Notes under the pieces: model-generated
What the model saw: only the letters and a program-made list of their open reading frames with translations
The model's database searches: none
Told to the model about the DNA's origin: nothing
Origin: Capsicum annuum
Lineage: Eukaryota > Streptophyta > Magnoliopsida > Solanales > Solanaceae
Direction of reading: 5' to 3'
DNA length: 64,000 bases
Assembly (NCBI RefSeq): GCF_002878395.1
Contig: NC_061115.1
Location: 53,225,013-53,289,012, forward strand
Shown: piece by piece, positions 23,492 to 35,429 of the stretch
Position numbering within the stretch: position 1 is the stretch's first letter
Layout: every line of letters starts with the position of its first letter
Made by a program: the position numbers and the translations under genes

Positions 23492-25030
23492 ACCCTCTCA
23501 ACTTAGAAGGTCTTCATGTCCTTAAGAAACACAACATAACAAAACAAAACAAAACAAAATGTAACACAATGCGTATCTAGGAGAATCTAAGCTATTCAAG
23601 TTAGTCAATAAACACTTCAAGTTCAAATCACAATACCCTCTCCTATCTCAAGTTTTTCAAAACCAACTTTGTATAAAAATAAAGCACGATAATATGACAA
23701 AATGAGATCAAGTTATGGCATTACATTAGCAACATACAACCATGTATATGTAAAAATTATACTACCCAAACACGTAAGCTGTTAGTAATATGACTCATAT
23801 TCCCTCACAAAATAGAAATCCCACTTACTAATATGAAATAATGCATGTCAATGCATGGACAGTCAAGAGACACTCACACTCGGAAGAGAAGTTCCAAGCA
23901 ATATGCATCAAATACCATAAGCTTGCCCATATTTTCTTTATCTTAATTTCAAATAGGCAAGTTAGGATCACTATAGGACTTTTGTCGGATTAATATGTAT
24001 GCTTAGGGGTCTTGTATGGTACATATGAATATCAGGTGACGTAGACTCCTTGGCACTAAGATAACTCTAGGGTTACTCATTTACCATCTTTTTTTTTTAT
24101 TCCACTCTTATTTCTCCATTTTTATTCTTAATTGCACATTCAGGTTGGGTGTGGTCTTGTATTATTTCTTTTATCACTTTTTTTAAAAAAAATCATTTCT
24201 TTTATATTTTGTTTCTTTTTCTACCATACCCAGTCCTACTAACTTGTTCTCTTATTTTAACCTTTTACATCCACACTTTAAATCGCACATCCCTATGATA
24301 GCCACCATCAACAGAGGTAATTCTCTAAGTTTAGTTGTATAATGTCCAATGAGAAATAGGCCAAAATAAGTAATTTCAACACAAATGGGAAGATGATAGG
24401 TAAAACAAGAAAAATAGGTTATATAGCTCAAAATAGGCATCAAGAGATACCATTTCACATTGTGATGGTCATTTAGGATAAAAGTAGACTAAAAATTTAA
24501 AATGGCTAATGAATCTTTCCAAACCGACTATACTACAACCTAGTAAATCCAAATTGGGAAAGTCTTGAATATAACTCATAAAGGGAACTAAGTACAGTCT
24601 CTCGCACATACATAACACACAGTTAATATTACAAGTTACTACATATCAGGTTTATGCAATTGTTAGAAATTCTTTCTCATGTCCCTAATCCTAATGTCAT
24701 AACAAGATCCATAGTGTTCACACAAATATATATTCATTTACACAATTCTAAAACATAATTTTGGAAGCGTATAAAAATCCACCAAAAACATGACAAATGC
24801 GCTAAACACTTAAAAATCTCCTAATTACACAAAAAACACAACAAAATAATAAATAAAATACAATACAACACAAATTTTTACCTAGACATCCCGGTTCTAC
24901 AACCACATCGCGATCTCTATGATATACCCAATACCTAACTAAAAACTGTGCACTGTCCCTAATGCACTAAAATAATATATAAAAAAAGGGAATGAGGATA
25001 TAATTGGGACTCACTAGGTTTTTATGTCAA
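23492..25030 (-). other. Ptp element non-coding 3' backbone
   Basis: No supported gene. Aligns with 52523-54090 over its length, and more loosely with the 3' backbones of Ath1 (547-2062) and Ath2 (32251-33572). It includes T-rich runs near 24083-24091 and 24178-24190. Confidence 0.6.
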
Positions 25031-25039
25031 GAGCATCCC

Positions 25040-26041
25040 TAGATGGGGGTATATCAGCTGGCGAAGGTGGTGGTGGTTGTGGTGCACTACTAAAAGATGC
25101 ACACGCTGCTATCTTGGCATGCCTATACCTTTCAACAACTGCAGACTTGATTGATGCATATTTGTCTCTTTAGGACTTGGTCATATGGAATATCTGGATC
25201 CAATAGGTCTCCCATATGCCCTCTTTTGGTCCCAACTATTGGGATCTAATCATTATCTTTTGCACATAAATCAACCTTGGTCACGCGTGGAGATAATATA
25301 TAGACCATTGGTAGTATGACTAAAGGAGTGGCTTCCATAATTCTCTCTGTGTGAGAGTGTACCTTTACTTGTAAGATATTCATCTCCTCCCTTATATGAC
25401 CTAGATTTGGCATATCTAACTCAACAAATTAGGCTATAAGATATTTCTGAAAAGCATCAAGATATGCCTTTAAATTAGCATATAGCTCAAACATAGCAAC
25501 TTTATGTCTAGTATCCCATCTAGCCTCTTTCATCTCAAATATAGTCTATACCCCTAATCGGATCTACCTATATAGATTAGTCATCTCGGTCTTAACATCC
25601 TGTAACTGCGAATCAGTGGCACTCTTACTGTCTATTAAGTTCTGGGAAAATTCTTGAGATATCATAATCATACTTGTAGCAGGAGGTGTAGTGGATGTGT
25701 GAGTGGGATCTGAAGATACACCAAATGAATCTGAGAAGGAAGTCGGGGCCAATGAAGAAGTGGCTGGTGTCCCCTCACCATGAGTACTAAAATCTAGGGC
25801 CTCTCTCTACTCCTCCATCATAATATTAATGCTAGCTCCCACATTACCTCTATATACATCACTCGGCTCTGTGGAAATATAAGGGTCCTATGTTTTGGCC
25901 TGAGGAACTATGACAAACTCACTCGGTCTCCTAGGATGGGTTGGGTGAGTCAGATCCTACATAGTCTTTATTTATGCAGTGCCTATAACAAGTAACCTAT
26001 CCTCAACTCCCTATATCTCTGGTACACCTTCTTCATTATAC
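25040..26041 (-). pseudogene. Ptp protein remnant, truncated by Gyp4
   Basis: Minus-strand coding remnant matching 54110-55095, the better preserved copy. The clearest part, 25564-25752, is Ser/Thr-rich (MAPTSFSDSFGVSSDPTHTS ...) and followed by SQEFSQNLIDSKSATDSQLQ. The diagnostic central domain lies to the right in the other copy and is cut here: at about 26041 the antisense text ends in the middle of a 'CDEAGV'-like motif and Gyp4 RT begins. Function unknown. Confidence 0.5.
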
Positions 26042-28981
26042 TATTCTGATGCTTTTCCAGATAATCTCCTAAGGATACCTCCTGATAGAGAGATAGAGTT
26101 CAGGATTGATCTTTTTCTTGATACTCAGCCCATTTCTATTCCTCCTTACCGTATGGCTCCTGCAAAACTTAAGGAGTTAAAAGAGCAACTCAAAGATCTA
26201 CTAGATAAGGGTTTCATAAGGCCCAATGTTTCTCCTTAGGGTACTCCTGTATTGTTTGTGAGAAAGAAAGATGGCTCTTTGCGTGTGTGCATTGATTACC
26301 GCCAACTAAATAAAGTCACCATAAAAAATAAGTATCCCCTTCTGAAAATAGATGATTTGTTTGACCAATTGCAAGGTGCAAGTTATTTCTCAAAGATAGA
26401 CCTTCGTTTCGGCTATCATCAACTCAAAGTTAGGGAGTGTGATATCCCGAAAACTGCTTTTCGAACTCGTTATGGCCATTTTGAGTTGTTTTTTATGTCT
26501 TTCGGGTTAACTAATGCCCCAACAGCTTTCATGGACCTCATGAATTGAGTGTTCAGATCATATCTGAATATGTTTGTCATAGTATTCATCGATGATCTAC
26601 TGGTGTACTCCCGTAGTAAAGATAAACATTCTGATCATCTTCGAACTGTCTTGGAAACACTTAGAGATCACAAGTTGTTTGCCAAGTTTAGTAAATGTGA
26701 GTTTTGTCTAAGGTCAGTTGCTTTTCTGGGTCATATCATTTCTTTTGAGGGTATTAGAGTTGATCCCCAAAAGATCGAGGCTATTAGAAATTGGCCTAGA
26801 CCTATTTCTCCGACTGATATCTGAAGTTTCTTAGGTTTAGCTAGATATTACCAGCATTTTGTTGAGGGTTTCTCCTTTATAGCGTCTCATACGACTCGGT
26901 TGACCCAAAAGAAAGTAATGTTCTTTTGGTTTGAATCTTGTGAGAAGGGTTTTCAGGAGTTACAGACTCGACTTACTTCAGCCCCTGTTTTGACTTTGCC
27001 TGATGGTGTTGATGGTTTTGTGGTGTACTGTGATGCTTCGAGAGTTGGTTTGGGTTGCATATTGATACAGAAGCGTAAGGTGATAGCTTATGCTTCTAGA
27101 CAGTTGAAACTCCATGAGAAAAATTACCCCATCCATGACCTTGAGTTGGCTGCTGTTGTGTTTGCTTTGAAAATCTGGAGACACTATTTGTATGATGTCC
27201 ATGTTGATGTTTTCACTGATCATAAGAGTCTGTAGTATGTGTTTACCAAGAGAGAATTGAATCTTAGGCAGAGACGATGGTTAGAATTGTTAAAGGACTA
27301 TGATATGAGTGTGTTGTACCATTCGGGAAAGGCCAATGTTGTGGAGGATGCCCTAAGTAGAGTGTCCACGGGTAGTATTTCACATGTGGTAGAAGGTAAG
27401 AAAGAGTTAGCTCATGATGTACATCGTTTGGATAGATTGGGGGTTAGGTTGTTTGACTCTGTTGAAGGTAGTATAGGGGTTCAGAGTGGTTTTGAATCCT
27501 CCTTGGTTTCGGAAGTGAAGGAAAAGCAATACTTAGATGCTAGTTTGGTCAGACTGAAAGAGTTAGTCAATGACCAAAAAGTAGAGGTTTTCTCCCAAGG
27601 GGGAGATGATGTGTTGAGATTGCAGGGTAGATTGTGTGTCCCGAATGTTGCTGATATAAGACAGAGGATTCTAGCTGAAGCGCATGGGGCGTGATATTCT
27701 ATTCATCCTGGTGCCACCAAGATGTACCAAGACTTGCGGGAAATCTATTGGTGGAGTGGCATGAAGAAAGATATAGCAGCATTTGTAGCAAAGTATGCAA
27801 CATGCCAACAGGTTAAGGTTGAATACCAAAGACCTGGTGCTATGATGCAAGAGTTTAGTATTCCCACTTGGAAGTGGGAAGAGATAAATATGGACTTCAT
27901 GATTTGTTTACCTCCCTCCCGACGCCATCATGATTCCATTTGGGTTGTGGTTAATAGATTTACTAAGTCTACTCATTTCTTTCCTGTTTATACTTCATAT
28001 ACTGCTGAGGATTACACTACATTGTATATCCGAAAGCTAGTCTGACTGCATGGAGTTCCCTTGTCTATCATTTCAGATAGGGGTACTCAGTTCACTTTGC
28101 AATTTTGGAAAGTTTTTTAGAAGGATCTTGGTACCCAAGTACATTTGAGTTATTCTTTTCATTTGCAGACCGATGGTCAGGCTAAGCGGACTATCCAGAC
28201 GTTAGAGGATATGTTGAGAGCTTGTGCACATCACTTTAAGAGAAGTTGGGATGATCACTTACCGTTGATAGAGTTTGCTTACAATAACAGTTTCCACTCT
28301 AGTATTGGCATGGCTCCCTTTGAAGCCTTATATGGGAGGAAATGTAGATCACCCATAGGTTGGTTTGAGGTGGGTGAAATGGCTGTTAGTGGTCCTGATT
28401 TTGTATTTGAAGCTATGGAAAAAGTTAAGTTGATTAGGGAAAGGTTGAAAACTGCGCCGAGTCGTCAGAATTCATATGCGGATGTTAGAAGGAGAGACCT
28501 TGTGTTTGAAGTTAGTGACCTAGTATATTTGAAAATTTCACCCATGAGAGGGGTGAAGAGATTCGAAAACAAGGGGAAGCTTAGTCCCCGTTATGTTAGT
28601 CCTTACAAAATTCATAGCCGTGTTGGTAAGGTAGCTTAGGAGGTCGAGTTGCATTTCTAGTTGTCCTCTATTCATCCAATATTCCATGTCTCCATGCTTA
28701 GAAAGAATATTACCGATGATGTGGTAGTGGATTCCTCTGTGAGTGCTGGCATTCAAGAAAATGTTTCTTTTGATGAGATTCTTGTTGAGATTCTTGATTT
28801 CAATGTCCGAAGACTAAGGAATAAAGAAGTTCCCTTGGTCAAGGTGTTGTGGCAAAACCAATCTGTTTAGGGTGCAACTTGGGAAGCTGAGGCAAATATG
28901 CGATCCAAGTACCCGCACCTATTTTCTGGAAACTCCGATCATGCCGAAGGTACCGTCCTTTCCAAAATCATGCACTTTTGA
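26042..28981 (+). pseudogene. Gyp4 RT-RNase H-integrase-chromodomain, frame-intact but with stops
   Basis: One phase runs from 26042 to the natural stop at 28979-28981 with no frameshift over 2.94 kb, interrupted by ten stops at 26237, 26546, 26822, 27233, 27692, 28043, 28118, 28637, 28658 and 28868. RT: fingers with [18 protein letters not shown], palm D in [12 protein letters not shown], catalytic FIDD at 26585-26596. RNase [19 protein letters not shown] and FTDHKSL. INT: zinc-binding region near 27680-27810 (first Cys of CX2C is Tyr at 27794), catalytic Asp in WEEINMDFM and ISDRGTQF, but the catalytic Glu is Lys (AAG at 28184-28186). Chromodomain-like end: VKVLWQNQSV...ATWEAEANM. Lineage looks Tekay/Del-like. 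The 5' LTR, gag and PR are missing at the junction near 26041. Confidence 0.85.
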
Positions 28982-29168
28982 TAAAATTTGCAGCAGTTCA
29001 GCTGTCATTTATTATGTGTTCAGCTATACTTTCTTGAATTTATGCATTCTATGTTGCATTCGGATTGAGAAACGATGTGGTGATGAGTCTAACGAATGGT
29101 TTCAGCTGTATGCACTAATCCCTATCTAATCTTGGCATGTCTAGCATAATTTTAGGATGAATTTTTCC

Positions 29169-29180
29169 ACGGTGGGATGA
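29169..29180 (+). other. Gyp4 polypurine tract
   Basis: acggtgggatga immediately precedes the LTR start TGTAATACCCC. In the family such a tract primes plus-strand DNA synthesis. Confidence 0.5.
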
Positions 29181-31370
29181 TGTAATACCCCAGGAAAATT
29201 TTCATTGAAATTTTGTACTTAAACGTGTTGGGTTCTATCATGTAGAATGAATTATAAATTTTTCGTGCGAAATGTCTTAGATTATTACCCACCATTTTGT
29301 AGAGTATCGAATAATCTTTCCAATTATATGTGGATCATCTAAAACGGACATCCAAGCGACGAGTTATGAACATTTTGATCGAACCGTGAATAGTAGTGAA
29401 CAATAAAACGTGCAGGAAATAGTACTGAGGACTGGCGTATTTTTGCTCCAACTTTAAACGATCATACCTCCTTGTACATAATGATCTGGGTGATCTACTA
29501 TATATCAATGGAAATCTCTGCGAGTCCTCTTTCTAATGAAATTGGTTTCATCAAATTTGAATACTGGAGTAAAACATTATGGTTGATCTACTTAAGACTA
29601 TCAAAACAGTCCACCAAAATCCAAAATCCATCCAAACCCTATATTAAAGCCTATTAGAAGCATTATATGTTATATTTCATCAAACTCCTTTTAAAAGAAA
29701 ACCCTAAGCTCCTTCATCCAACTTCAAGAACCTCCAAAGTTCACCATTAATTTTGAAAATTTATTCAAGATTCCAAGTTCCTACTTCAAGAACTCCAAGA
29801 ACCATTATTCAAACGCACTATTAACATCTCAAAAATGAGTATCGATCTAAAGTTCATCATTCAAGGTATGTGGAGTTTTTCAACAAGAACTCTCTTTCAT
29901 TCTTTTGCCCAAAAGTACTTTTCTTTATAAAAGCATGATTTTTATTTGATTTTTATGAATTTTAAGCATGAACCCATATCTTATGATGATTTTTATGAAA
30001 TCTTGATGTTTATGATTTTGAAAGATGAATTTACATGTGTGGATATATAAAGCATGAATCTTGAACGATATTTATCATGATTTTGATATTTGGGTCGTGA
30101 ATCCCTATTGGAAATTATGTTTTTTTGAGAAAATGTGTGTTATGAGCACATTGATGTTGAATGTTTGAGATATTTTGAATGATTTGACCTATTGGTCTTA
30201 ATGGAGTTGTTTTGAACTCGAGTGTGAAAAAATCCACAACGTGGTTGATTTTGATAGATGGGAAGCATGATGGCTCCTGATATATATTTATATATTACTG
30301 AAATTGTTTTGTTTTGGATTTTCTTTGAAATGTTCTGAGCTAATTTTGGGAGAAATATTTAGCACCGAGTGGGAGGTATAAAGCGACCTTACTTCTCTAG
30401 AACTACGTGCCCCCGTAGGAGTGAGCCTGAGGCTGATTTATATAGTGATCACTAGTTTGTATGGATTTGATATCGATAGTCCTACTCCGATGGAAATGAT
30501 AGTACGGCTCTCCCCAACGTGGGTTGTACGTTGGACTCCATGTAGCTCACATGGTTTATGTCAGTTATAGGATCTCCCAGTGTGTGTGTGTTTCCTTGTG
30601 TCTATGGTGAATGGTGAAGTGATTTGAAAGTGAAATTGTGAAAGTTATTGTTTTGAAAGATTTAAATGATATTTACGTTATGAGAATAGATATTCGTGGG
30701 GAACTGAAAGTGATTGACAAATTATATGATGACTCACATGTGTTATTGTACTTATTTCATCCTCTCATGATTATGATGATTTTCTTTGGGCTATGTGAGT
30801 CTTTCATACATCCTGCATATTTCTTATAAATATTTATGATGATGATGTTCATACAACTACATACACCCCCATATACTCCGTTCCTTTCCATGGTACTGAC
30901 CCATATATTCAGATGTCGGCTGCATTTTCTAGGAATATAGGTTTAGGTACTCAGTTTCAGGTTCAATAGTGATTCTTTGGGCACGTTGTTCTACATCCTC
31001 TATTATGGTGAGTCCTCATGTTCTGAAGACGTGATGTCTAATGTTGGTTTCACGGAATTATTTACATTCGATAACTGAGTATGAGTCAATTGAGGCATGT
31101 CTCAATGGCTCGCTGGTTTTATCGAATTTCTTAGAGGCTTGTCAGACTAGTATAGATTTTGGGAGTTGACTAACAAGTCGTATTTTGTTATCTTTCTGAA
31201 ATTCTTTTATTCTTGGATGATGATTATTCGGTTGATATTTGAGGGTTATTTATGGAAAACCCATTGATTTGTGTTTAACTAAATGAAAATGGCTCAAAGG
31301 GTTAGCTTGGGGCGACTTGTAGTCTCAAGCATCATATGACGCTCCGGGACCCATTTTCCGGGGCGTTACA
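29181..31370 (+). repeat. 3' LTR of Gyp4
   Basis: 2.19 kb from TGTAATACCCC to GGGGCGTTACA, so the ends form an inverted repeat TGTAA/TTACA. It follows the Gyp4 chromodomain end by about 200 bp. The word AAGGTATGT at 29863-29871 resembles a splice donor in the leader part. The LTR ends inside the left LTR of Ath2, showing that Gyp4 inserted after Ath2. The reading frames seen here are not coding. Confidence 0.8.
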
Positions 31371-32250
31371 GCCACTCATGATGCAAGAAACAAGTACACA
31401 AATTGAATTCATAATTGAAGATATTAACTTACAACTATGATAAAGATCAAAAAGTATAACTTGAATTTATTCACAAGACAAAACTCCCAAAAAATTGGTC
31501 TAGAGAGAGAGAGAGAAAATAATTTGTCCAAAGTATGTTGATTGATATGTTTTTGTATGTCTAGAAAACTCTAAAACAAGGCTTGAAATAGTTAACCCTA
31601 AATAAGGAAACAAAATAGAAGTTTCAGATTTTTCTCGGAATAAATAACGTCGTCGATGACGGCTTATTAGGAGTCTGAAGGCTTATCGTGGATGTCGTCA
31701 GCTCCACTACATTTTTGGGTCTTGCTGCTTAAGGCTGACGACGAGGATGATGGCCTATCATCATCTTGAAGATGTGTCATGGATGTCGTCATAAACTTTC
31801 TTCAACTTCCATCTTCTATTTAAGTCTGACGACATCCTTTACAGCTTATCACCAAGATGACGACGTGTCATGGATGTCGTCACAAAATTGTCTTCAACTT
31901 CCATCTTCTATTAAAGACTGACAACGCTCCTGACGCCTGATCACCATCTTGACGCTTTATCACAAAGTATCGTCATAACTTTAACTTATGCCAAATCTTT
32001 GGTTAAGTAAGACGACAACTGTGATAGCCTATCACAGGGCTGACGGCTTATCACAGATGTTGTCAACCACACTTCTCTTCAGATTCCTCCAGATTTTAAC
32101 TTATTTACTTCCATTATTGTTGGCTCTCTATCCCATCAGCAAAAACTGTAAATTGAAATATAAACAAATCAAAAACTACAAAAGTTGCTTAAAACTTCGC
32201 ATTATTCTTGGTTAAAGGTCTTAAATTTGTTAGCAATTGCTCACACATTA
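31371..32250 (-). repeat. 3' LTR of Ath2, truncated by Gyp4
   Basis: Aligns with 39726-40604 (shared gccactcat.atgcaagaaac and gagagagagaga). The 650 bp that should lie to its left are missing, replaced by the Gyp4 LTR end. U3 (about 31640-32060) has a degenerate tandem repeat of about 90 bp built around tcatggatgtcgtca, tgacgaca and cttatca words. A short GA tract lies at 31500-31516. Confidence 0.8.
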
Positions 32251-33572
32251 ACACCCTCAGCTCGAAACAATTTCTTGTCCTCAAGCAACTCAACATAACT
32301 AAGAGAATACATAAAATATTCAGCAGCCAATTTTCTCTTTTAAGCTCAAAACCTAGTTACCACCTCCTAGGTCCATCCAATTAAAACCAACTGTGTATGT
32401 CATTGAAGAACAATAATGTAACACAAAGGAATCAAGCGATGGCATCAATCTTAGCCACAACAACCATTCATATACCATTGTTACACTATCTAAACAAGCA
32501 AGTAGCTAGTAACAATACCATTGTGCTCTCAAAACAAAGAAATCCCCCTCCTCGCATATAATAAACAAAAAATATAATCTTGGGGATCATCAAAAGACTC
32601 TCACTCTTATAACGAAGTTCCAATCAGTGTATGCCAAGTACGATAGGCTTGCCCTTATTTTCATTACCAAGACCTTCATATAGACGAGGTAGGATCACTC
32701 TAGGACTTCTTTTAGGCTTATAATGTAGGTTGGGGTTGGTATGGTATTCAAGATCATTTAAAGTGACTATGCCTCCTTGACACTACACTACTCTCTTAGG
32801 GCTCACTTATTCACCTCTTTTTCATTATCTTTTACATTGACCGCACATGTTCAAGTTGGGTGCCTCTCTATTTTTTTGTCTTTTTTTTAGAATAGAACCC
32901 AAATTTTACTCATTTTATTATTTATTATACCTTTCTTCATACTAATCTTACACCATGCACCCCTATGATAGTCACCCTCTACTTTGGTTGTTTGCCTAGG
33001 TCAAGGTGCACAGTGTCCAAGGAGGACCAAGGCCAAACAAGTTCATTATAGTATAAATGGGAAGGTGAAAGGTGTAATAAGGAAGAAATAGACTAATTAG
33101 GCTCAAAATAGGGATCAAGAGAAATAATGCAGATAGGGTAGGCTGTTTAGGCTAAAAATGGGTTAATCAACAATATACCCTATGATTCTTTCCTAACCCC
33201 TATCCTTTAACCATGGTAAGGCTAATTAGGTAAGTTCTAGATTTAGTATACAGAGTGATTTAACCAATTTGTCATACACACATGGAACGCAAATATATCA
33301 CAGGCCACCAGTTATCTACTTCATGCAATTTTTCGGCAATGATCATCACACAGCTAGAACTTATGCCACAATAACATTCACAATGTTCACAAAACATTGG
33401 AGAGGTATTTAAAAATCAATCAAAAATATGTCAACTGCTTTCTGTACTTGTATTTCTCCTAGTTACCACAAAATATATTACAACAATAGACTGCCCTACA
33501 CCCTCAACTCAAAATCAAAGAAAAATTAAACTAAGGGTTAGAGTATACGTAGAATGGATCCATCTCGGGTGT
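32251..33572 (-). other. Ath2 non-coding 3' backbone
   Basis: No gene. Purine tract complement acaccctcagctcg is next to the LTR at 32251. The order of phrases follows the Ath1 and Ptp backbones. It leads to the hairpin at the end of pol. Confidence 0.6.
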
Positions 33573-33590
33573 CATAGATTGCCTTCCATG
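33573..33590 (-). other. Conserved hairpin downstream of Ath2 pol
   Basis: Plus strand CATAGA-TTGCCT-TCCATG; in the sense RNA the stem is CAUGGA/UCUAUG with one G-U pair and the loop AGGCAA. The same loop as at 2063-2080 on a different stem. Followed by gcgcttgattta..gcagcacga, equivalent to the block after the other hairpins. Confidence 0.6.
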
Positions 33591-33637
33591 TAGCGCTTGA
33601 TTTACCGTAGCAGCACGAATCAGGTATCTCGATTACT

Positions 33638-34760
33638 TCATACTTCATCGAGACTGATAATGGTGATTCTTTTCACTGATACTTTCGGGTCAATGTAAAG
33701 CTTAACATATTTCCCATTTACATTGAAGGTACTGCCGTCTTTATTTTCAAGTTCCACTACTCCAGATGAGTGGACTTGACAAACTTTAAAAGGGCCTGAC
33801 CACTTATATTTTAGCTTACCTAGGAACAATTTGAGTCTTGAATTGAACAGAAGCACCAAGTCACCTTTTTGGAAATCCTGTTTCTCTATTCTCCAATAAT
33901 GTTATTTTTTCATCTTTTCTTTATGCAGATCTGCTCGTTCATAGGCCTAGAGATGGAATTCATCCATCTCATTTAATTGCCCCAATCATAGCTATTCTGC
34001 TTCCTTCGAAGTCAGATTTAACCTTTTGCGTACCTATAAGGCCTTCTGCTCCAGCTCTATTGGTAGGTGGTAAGCTTTTCCATAGACCAGTGGAAATTGT
34101 GACAAGACAATGGGTGTTTTAAAAGTAGTTCGATATGCCCACAAGGCATCATCCGGCTTTCGACACCAATCTTTCCGGCTAGCATTCACTATTTTTGCTT
34201 GGATAGCTTTAATCACACAATTTGATACCTCCACTTGCCCGCTGGTTTATGGGTGGTATGGAGTAGCCACTCTGTGCTTTTTCACCCCATATTTTGCCAA
34301 AGTTGCTCGAAATATTTTGTTGCAAAAATATGATCCTCCATCGCTTATAAGAGTATGTGGTACTCCAAAGCGAGAGAAGATGTTCTTCTTGAGAAAAGCA
34401 ACAACCCTCTTTCCTTCATTATCAGACAAGGCTACAACTTCGAACCATTTTGAATGTTGTCAACAGCGACTAAAATATACTTTATACCGTATGAGCTCAC
34501 AAAAAGACACATGTAATCAATGCTCCAGACATTAAATAATTCCACTTCAAGCATCTTAGTCAAGGGCATCTCATGTATTTTAGAGATTGACCCCTGCCTC
34601 AGGCATTGGTCATATTTCAGGACAAACTCATGGGAATACTTTACCAATGTTGCTTAACAAAAGCCACACTGCAACAACTTTCTAGCTGTTCAGTCACCTG
34701 TGTGATGGACCCCAACTGAGGAAGCATGACATGCTTTGAATATGCATAATACATCCACTT
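33638..34760 (-). pseudogene. Ath2 integrase remnant
   Basis: Minus-strand pieces in order: 34432-34647 with SIDYMCLFVSSYGIKYILVA (first Asp of the core), 34247-34429 with SRFGVPHTLISDGGSYF (second Asp), then HRVATPYHPQ and 34034-34234 with VSN and [13 protein letters not shown], and 33638-33859 with KYKWSGPFKVCQVHSSGVVE and LENKDGSTFNVNGKY at the C-terminus. The Glu in the QVEVSN motif is present, so the D,D,E set is visible, but the frame is split at least three times. No chromodomain, consistent with an Athila-type lineage. Confidence 0.75.
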
Positions 34761-34767
34761 CCGGCAC

Positions 34768-35420
34768 TCACCTCCTTATAATATTATTTGCACATCGCAA
34801 AAAAAGATATGGCTCATCCCAGAAGTAATATGTCACATCATGTAGGAACTTCTTTATTTGATGGAAAGAAAGGATTTCTGGGATAACCTCACTCACAACA
34901 TAATTTGCATAATCTGCATACCAGGGCAATTTTTCCATAGCAGCAGCTAGAATCTCCTCATTAGGAAATAAATCGTTTATCTTCATTTCATCACTAGTTT
35001 TCTGTTCACCTTCTATTCTAGACAGATGATCTGCAACCTAGTTTTCACAACCTTTCCTATCCTTGACCTCAAAGTCAAATTCCTGCAGCAGCAATACCCA
35101 TCTAATCAACCTTGGTTTAGCATCTTTCGTAGCCATAAAATATCTCAAGGCAGTATGGTCGGTGTGGACCACTACTTTGGTCCCAAGCAGATAAGCTCTA
35201 AACTTCTTGAAAGCATACACTACAACCAGAAGTTCCTGTTCAGTGATGGTGTAATTATTTTGTGCTCCATTCAGTACTTTACTCGCGTAATATATCGGAT
35301 GGAACAGTTTGTCCCTCTTTTACCCCAATACAGCTCCAAGGGCCACACCACTTGCATCACATATGATCTCAAATAGTTTTACCAAGTCAGGCGAAATAAC
35401 AATAGGGGCCTTAATCAGCT
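34768..35420 (-). pseudogene. Ath2 RNase H and linker remnant
   Basis: 35038-35220 encodes [20 protein letters not shown] and [20 protein letters not shown], the end of the RNase H domain of Athila/Tat elements. 34768-34986 encodes the linker to integrase (INDLFPNEEILAA, LPWYADYANYVVS, then RCANNIIRR). The upstream RNase H part (35220-35420) is readable only in fragments, including ASGVALGAVL-like words. Confidence 0.7.
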
Positions 35421-35429
35421 TGTTTTTAA

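Noticed and set aside
34110..34535. 141-codon plus-strand open frame
   Set aside because: Antisense to Ath2 integrase (TPYHPQ and ISDGG on the other strand). No independent support.
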